Below are positions 6,512 through 8,669 of a stretch of DNA of 8,669 bases, in pieces (within the stretch, counting starts at the first letter, position 1; each line of letters opens with the position of its first letter). Both the position numbers and the translations under genes were made by a program. Under the pieces are notes generated by a model. It did no database searches. It was not told the origin of the DNA and saw only the letters and a program-made list of their open reading frames with translations. The DNA comes from Acidobacteriota bacterium (GTDB lineage Bacteria > Acidobacteriota > Terriglobia > UBA7540), in NCBI GenBank assembly GCA_021780055.1, contig JAJXZM010000119.1:1-8669 (forward strand), read 5' to 3'.

Positions 6512-6585
6512 ACAGGTTGACGGACGGCAAAGCACGCACTCGTGTCCTCACGTGCTGCAAGACGCGCGAGACATTTTCAACCTGT
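6512..6585. repeat. Nested inverted-repeat element between convergent genes
   Basis: ACAGGTTGA (6512-6520) and TCAACCTGT (6577-6585) form a perfect 9-bp outer stem. Inside it AGCACG (6531-6536) and CGTGCT (6551-6556) form a 6-bp inner stem, and CACG-CACT-CGTG (6533-6544) is an alternative hairpin. It lies in the 229-base gap between the convergent S41-like and VirB10-like genes. Neither flank is T-rich, so it is not a classic intrinsic terminator. A transcript from either strand could fold into a two-level hairpin. The rest of the gap holds only a 5-bp stem (GGGGC 6474-6478 with GCCCC 6484-6488) and no gene. Confidence 0.45.
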
Positions 6586-6597
6586 AATAAGTGGGAT

Positions 6598-7299
6598 CTA
6601 CTTCTTGATTAAAGCCTGGGCGCTGGCGCCGTTGTCTTTCTGCTGTTGTGGCTGAAGCGTGACGTTCAGATCGCGGTCCAGGCGCATTCCAATCAAGGAT
6701 CCGGCGGGAAGCTCAGCCTGTTTGCCCTTGGGAAGGAAATAAGCGGCCAGTGCGCCTCCCACGCCCGCCGCGATGCCGGCGCCAACCCCGCCCGCCGCCA
6801 CACCCGCAGCGGTTGGAGCACCCATGATAATGACCCGCTTCACCTTACTGGGCCCGCCGCCTTTCAGGTCGCCTTCAGCGTCAACAGTTGATCCGTCGCC
6901 GCCGTTCCGGCTGGAGAAAACTTCAGTCAGAGAGCCTGAGATCGCCACCTTCTGGCCGTCAGGCAGGGTAAGAGTGTCAAAAAGGACGTACAGCTGCCCA
7001 CCTTTGCCGCGATGGCCCGCCCCATGGACTTCCTGGATGCGGCCGTCCACACGGGTTCCCTTCGGCAGAACTTCCTGCTCATCAGCATAAACCGGGTCAA
7101 GCAGAGTGGTAATAACAACGTCGCCTTTTTTTGACTTCTTGGAGCTGATGGCAGTGTGGAGGGCAAGCTTGAACTCGGTACCTTCCGGAATCCAATATTG
7201 GTTCTGGGCCTCTGACAGGCTTGTTTGCGCGCGCACCACCGCCGGCAGCGCCGCCAGCACAAGCGCCAGGGCCAGAATTTTGTACGTATTCCGCACCAT
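6598..7299 (-). CDS. Exported protein with VirB10/TrbI-like domain and glycine zipper
   Basis: This is a 233-residue predicted periplasmic or envelope protein of unknown role. Residues 1-24 are a signal peptide ending VVRAQ, cleaved near A24. Residues about 36-125 resemble the beta domain of VirB10/TrbI: IPEGTEFKLALHTAISS, then DVVITTLLDPVY, VLPKGTRVDGRIQEV and the strand-rich LYVLFDTLTLPDGQKVAISG. Residues about 154-189 are hydrophobic with repeated G/A-x-x-x-G spacing (GVAAGGVGAGIAAGVGG), like a glycine-zipper membrane segment. The tail has a second LPAGSLIGMRLDRDL motif. There are no other type IV secretion genes nearby, so conjugation is not implied. The ATG at 7299 is preferred over an in-frame ATG at 7371 because AGGAGG lies 6 bases before it and the signal peptide begins there; the extra 24 residues would mask that signal. 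The gene is divergent from the VWA gene. The domain assignment is by motif resemblance only. Confidence 0.75.
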   Translation of the reverse strand: MVRNTYKILALALVLAALPAVVRAQTSLSEAQNQYWIPEGTEFKLALHTAISSKKSKKGDVVITTLLDPVYADEQEVLPKGTRVDGRIQEVHGAGHRGKGGQLYVLFDTLTLPDGQKVAISGSLTEVFSSRNGGDGSTVDAEGDLKGGGPSKVKRVIIMGAPTAAGVAAGGVGAGIAAGVGGALAAYFLPKGKQAELPAGSLIGMRLDRDLNVTLQPQQQKDNGASAQALIKK

Positions 7300-7635
7300 A
7301 GGATTCCTCCTCTGCTTACCTATGGTCCCCCAGAGATGGAACTCCCAGCGACCATGTATTAATTTCACCACTGAACCTTCAAGTTCGTCAAAGAGAAAAT
7401 ACCTCGGGACAGGCCCCGATTGCTTCCTGAATCATCTTACCAGCTTGATCATCTGCCGTATACCCGCACCCGTACAAACAATGATGCGCCGCTCCACCGC
7501 GAGGATGTATGAATCGCGCGCGAGCGTGAGACTGATTTGGATTAAGTGGCGGCCGAACCGGGCCGGGAGGTCAATCGGCAAGATAGAGACGCCGCTACAC
7601 TTCTCAAACAGAACAGGCCACCGGCCAATCGTTCG
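7300..7635. other. Divergent spacer between the VirB10-like and VWA genes
   Basis: The full gap between the two start codons is 391 bases; the VWA promoter occupies its right end. ATGGTC (7322-7327) and GACCAT (7350-7355) could pair in the leader of the minus-strand gene. TCGGG (7404-7408) and CCCGA (7415-7419) form a 5-bp stem. A minus-strand frame at about 7432-7690 reads without stops and looks protein-like in composition, but it lacks a good ribosome binding site. I found no clear minus-strand promoter; TTGACG reading 7395-7390 has no good -10 at 16-18 bases. Confidence 0.4.
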
Positions 7636-7664
7636 TTGACGGTGCCGGGCCGCCACCCTATAAT
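7636..7664 (+). promoter_or_regulatory. Near-consensus sigma70 promoter of the VWA gene
   Basis: TTGACG (7636-7641, five of six) and a perfect TATAAT (7659-7664) are separated by exactly 17 bases, the ideal spacing. Transcription should start near 7671, leaving only about 20 bases before the ATG at 7691. This is the strongest promoter in the window by sequence and suggests constitutive expression unless a repressor acts. Confidence 0.8.
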
Positions 7665-7690
7665 GAACGGGAAAGTCGGCCAGGGCGATC

Positions 7691-8641
7691 ATGAAGAAGT
7701 TCTTTGGGCTAATACTGATCAGTTGCTTCCTCGCGGGACCTTCCCCAGCACAAACGGGACAAGAGAAAAAGCCGGCGCCTCCATCGGTCCAGAACCAACA
7801 GCCTTCGTCGCAAATCCGTGTGCGGGTCAACCTGGTCAACGTCCTCTTTACCGTAGTCGACAAGAAGAACCTGCTGATTTCAAACCTGACACGCAACGAC
7901 TTCCATGTTTTTGAAGACGGCAAGCCCCAGGAGATCCGCTTCTTCGGCCGCGAGACCAATCTCCCGCTCCGTGTCGGCATTCTGATTGACACCAGCAACA
8001 GCATCCGCCTGCGCCTGCACTTTGAGCAGCAGGCCGCCGTCGATTTTCTCTACGACATCATGCGGCCTGATAGCGACCGGGCTTTTGTAGTGGGATTCGA
8101 CGTTACGCCGGTGATGGTCCAGGACTATACGGGCGACCTCGACAAGCTTTCGCAGGGGATTCGTTCGCTGCAGGCGGGCGGCGGAACAGGTCTCTACGAC
8201 GCCATCTATTACGCCTGCAAGGAGAAGATGATCTACAACCCGCAGCCGGAGCCCTACCTGCGCCGCGTGCTGATCATCGTTTCCGACGGCCAGGACAACT
8301 TCAGCCAGCACTCGCGCGACGAAGCGCTCTCCATGGCACAGAAAGCGGAAGCGACCATTTACGCCATCAGCACGAATTATTCCGGGCTCAGGACGCGGGG
8401 AGACAAAGTGCTGGAATATCTGGCCAAGCAAACCGGCGGGGAGGTGTTTTTCAACACCGAAGCGGACGAGATGGAAGGCGACTTTAAACGGATCGCCAGC
8501 GAACTCCGCAGCCAGTACAGTCTTGCTTACGTCTCCACCAATTCCGCGCACGACGGCAGCTTCCGCAAAATCTCCATCAAGACCGACAAAAAGGGATTGC
8601 GCGTCCAGGCGAAGACCGGTTACTTTGCGCCTTCCGAATAG
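7691..8641 (+). CDS. Exported VWA-domain protein (Acidobacterial VWFA-related family)
   Basis: This is a 316-residue predicted secreted or periplasmic protein that would bind partner proteins through a metal-dependent site. Residues 1-20 are a signal peptide (MKKFFGLILISCFLAG, ending SPA before Q21). A linker rich in Pro, Gln and Ser runs to about residue 40. Residues about 41-90 form a beta-rich lead-in (VRVNLVNVLFTVVDKKN, then NDFHVFEDGKPQEI) typical of the Acidobacterial VWFA-related family. The VWA fold spans about 93-275, with a complete MIDAS: D100-T-S102-N-S104, T166 in GGGTGLYD, and D199 in SDGQDN. The C-terminal RKISIKT and GYFAPSE blocks are also usual for the family. The start is ATG 7691 with a weak AGGG (7682-7685) 5 bases upstream and a very strong promoter. 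The gene appears monocistronic within the window; its partner and process are unknown. Confidence 0.9.
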   Translation: MKKFFGLILISCFLAGPSPAQTGQEKKPAPPSVQNQQPSSQIRVRVNLVNVLFTVVDKKNLLISNLTRNDFHVFEDGKPQEIRFFGRETNLPLRVGILIDTSNSIRLRLHFEQQAAVDFLYDIMRPDSDRAFVVGFDVTPVMVQDYTGDLDKLSQGIRSLQAGGGTGLYDAIYYACKEKMIYNPQPEPYLRRVLIIVSDGQDNFSQHSRDEALSMAQKAEATIYAISTNYSGLRTRGDKVLEYLAKQTGGEVFFNTEADEMEGDFKRIASELRSQYSLAYVSTNSAHDGSFRKISIKTDKKGLRVQAKTGYFAPSE

Positions 8642-8669
8642 TTCCGGAGCTTGAAAGCCGGCGGCGGGC

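Noticed and set aside
6160..6560. Several minus-strand frames of about 90-117 codons at the end of the S41-like gene and beyond it
   Set aside because: They overlap each other in different frames, have no ribosome binding site and no recognisable sequence; the spacer is better explained as non-coding with an inverted repeat.
6598..7299. A type IV secretion or conjugation locus suggested by the VirB10-like protein
   Set aside because: No VirB4, VirB8, VirB9, VirB11, relaxase or coupling-protein gene is in the window, and flanking genes are unrelated.
7404..7419. TCGGG / CCCGA stem followed on the minus strand by a T-rich stretch, terminator-like
   Set aside because: Only 5 bp of stem, the T's are interrupted and begin several bases away, and there is no gene upstream on that strand to terminate.
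7880..8551. 223-codon minus-strand frame opposite the VWA gene
   Set aside because: The plus strand has a signal peptide, a complete MIDAS site and a near-consensus promoter; the minus frame has none of these.
1..8669. Mobile element or defence system boundaries
   Set aside because: No transposase, recombinase, terminal repeats with target duplications, CRISPR repeats or nuclease/helicase genes were found; composition looks uniform across the genes.

Overview
The window looks like a chromosomal segment of an Acidobacteriota bacterium. It is GC-rich, has strong AGGAGG-type ribosome binding sites, and carries two protein types typical of that phylum: a secreted von Willebrand factor A protein of the 'Acidobacterial VWFA-related' kind, and a very large lipoprotein built from putative-Ig (He_PIG-like) repeats. 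The taxonomic call is an inference from protein style; no rRNA, tRNA or ribosomal gene is present to anchor it. I see no transposase, integrase, CRISPR array, phage gene or toxin-antitoxin pair.

Layout from left to right. The first 24 bases hold the start of an unidentified minus-strand gene. Next, on the same strand, is lexA (119-826), the SOS repressor, with intact self-cleavage residues. Its promoter (878-907) carries an 11-bp-period direct repeat exactly between the -35 and -10, which is a convincing self-operator. After a 453-base divergent spacer, a sigma70-type promoter (1187-1216) drives a plus-strand 872-residue lipoprotein (1280-3898). A minus-strand HAD phosphatase (3921-4754) converges on it with only 22 bases between. 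After another divergent spacer of 345 bases comes a membrane-anchored S41 (CtpA/Prc-like) protein (5100-6368). It keeps the PDZ and S41 folds but has Gly and Val where the catalytic Ser and Lys should be. Convergent to it is a small exported protein with a VirB10/TrbI-like beta domain and a glycine-zipper segment (6598-7299, minus). A 391-base divergent spacer then contains a near-consensus promoter (7636-7664) for the exported VWA protein (7691-8641).

The genes do not form one operon. They are a string of mostly divergent and convergent single transcription units. Four of the six complete products are exported or envelope-anchored (lipoprotein, S41-like protein, VirB10-like protein, VWA protein). 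LexA and the HAD phosphatase are cytoplasmic.

I did not find a clear new multi-gene system. The observations most worth following are the apparently dead S41 protease, the lexA operator architecture, the undescribed C-terminal repeats of the lipoprotein, the lone VirB10-like exported protein, and a nested inverted-repeat element at 6512-6585.
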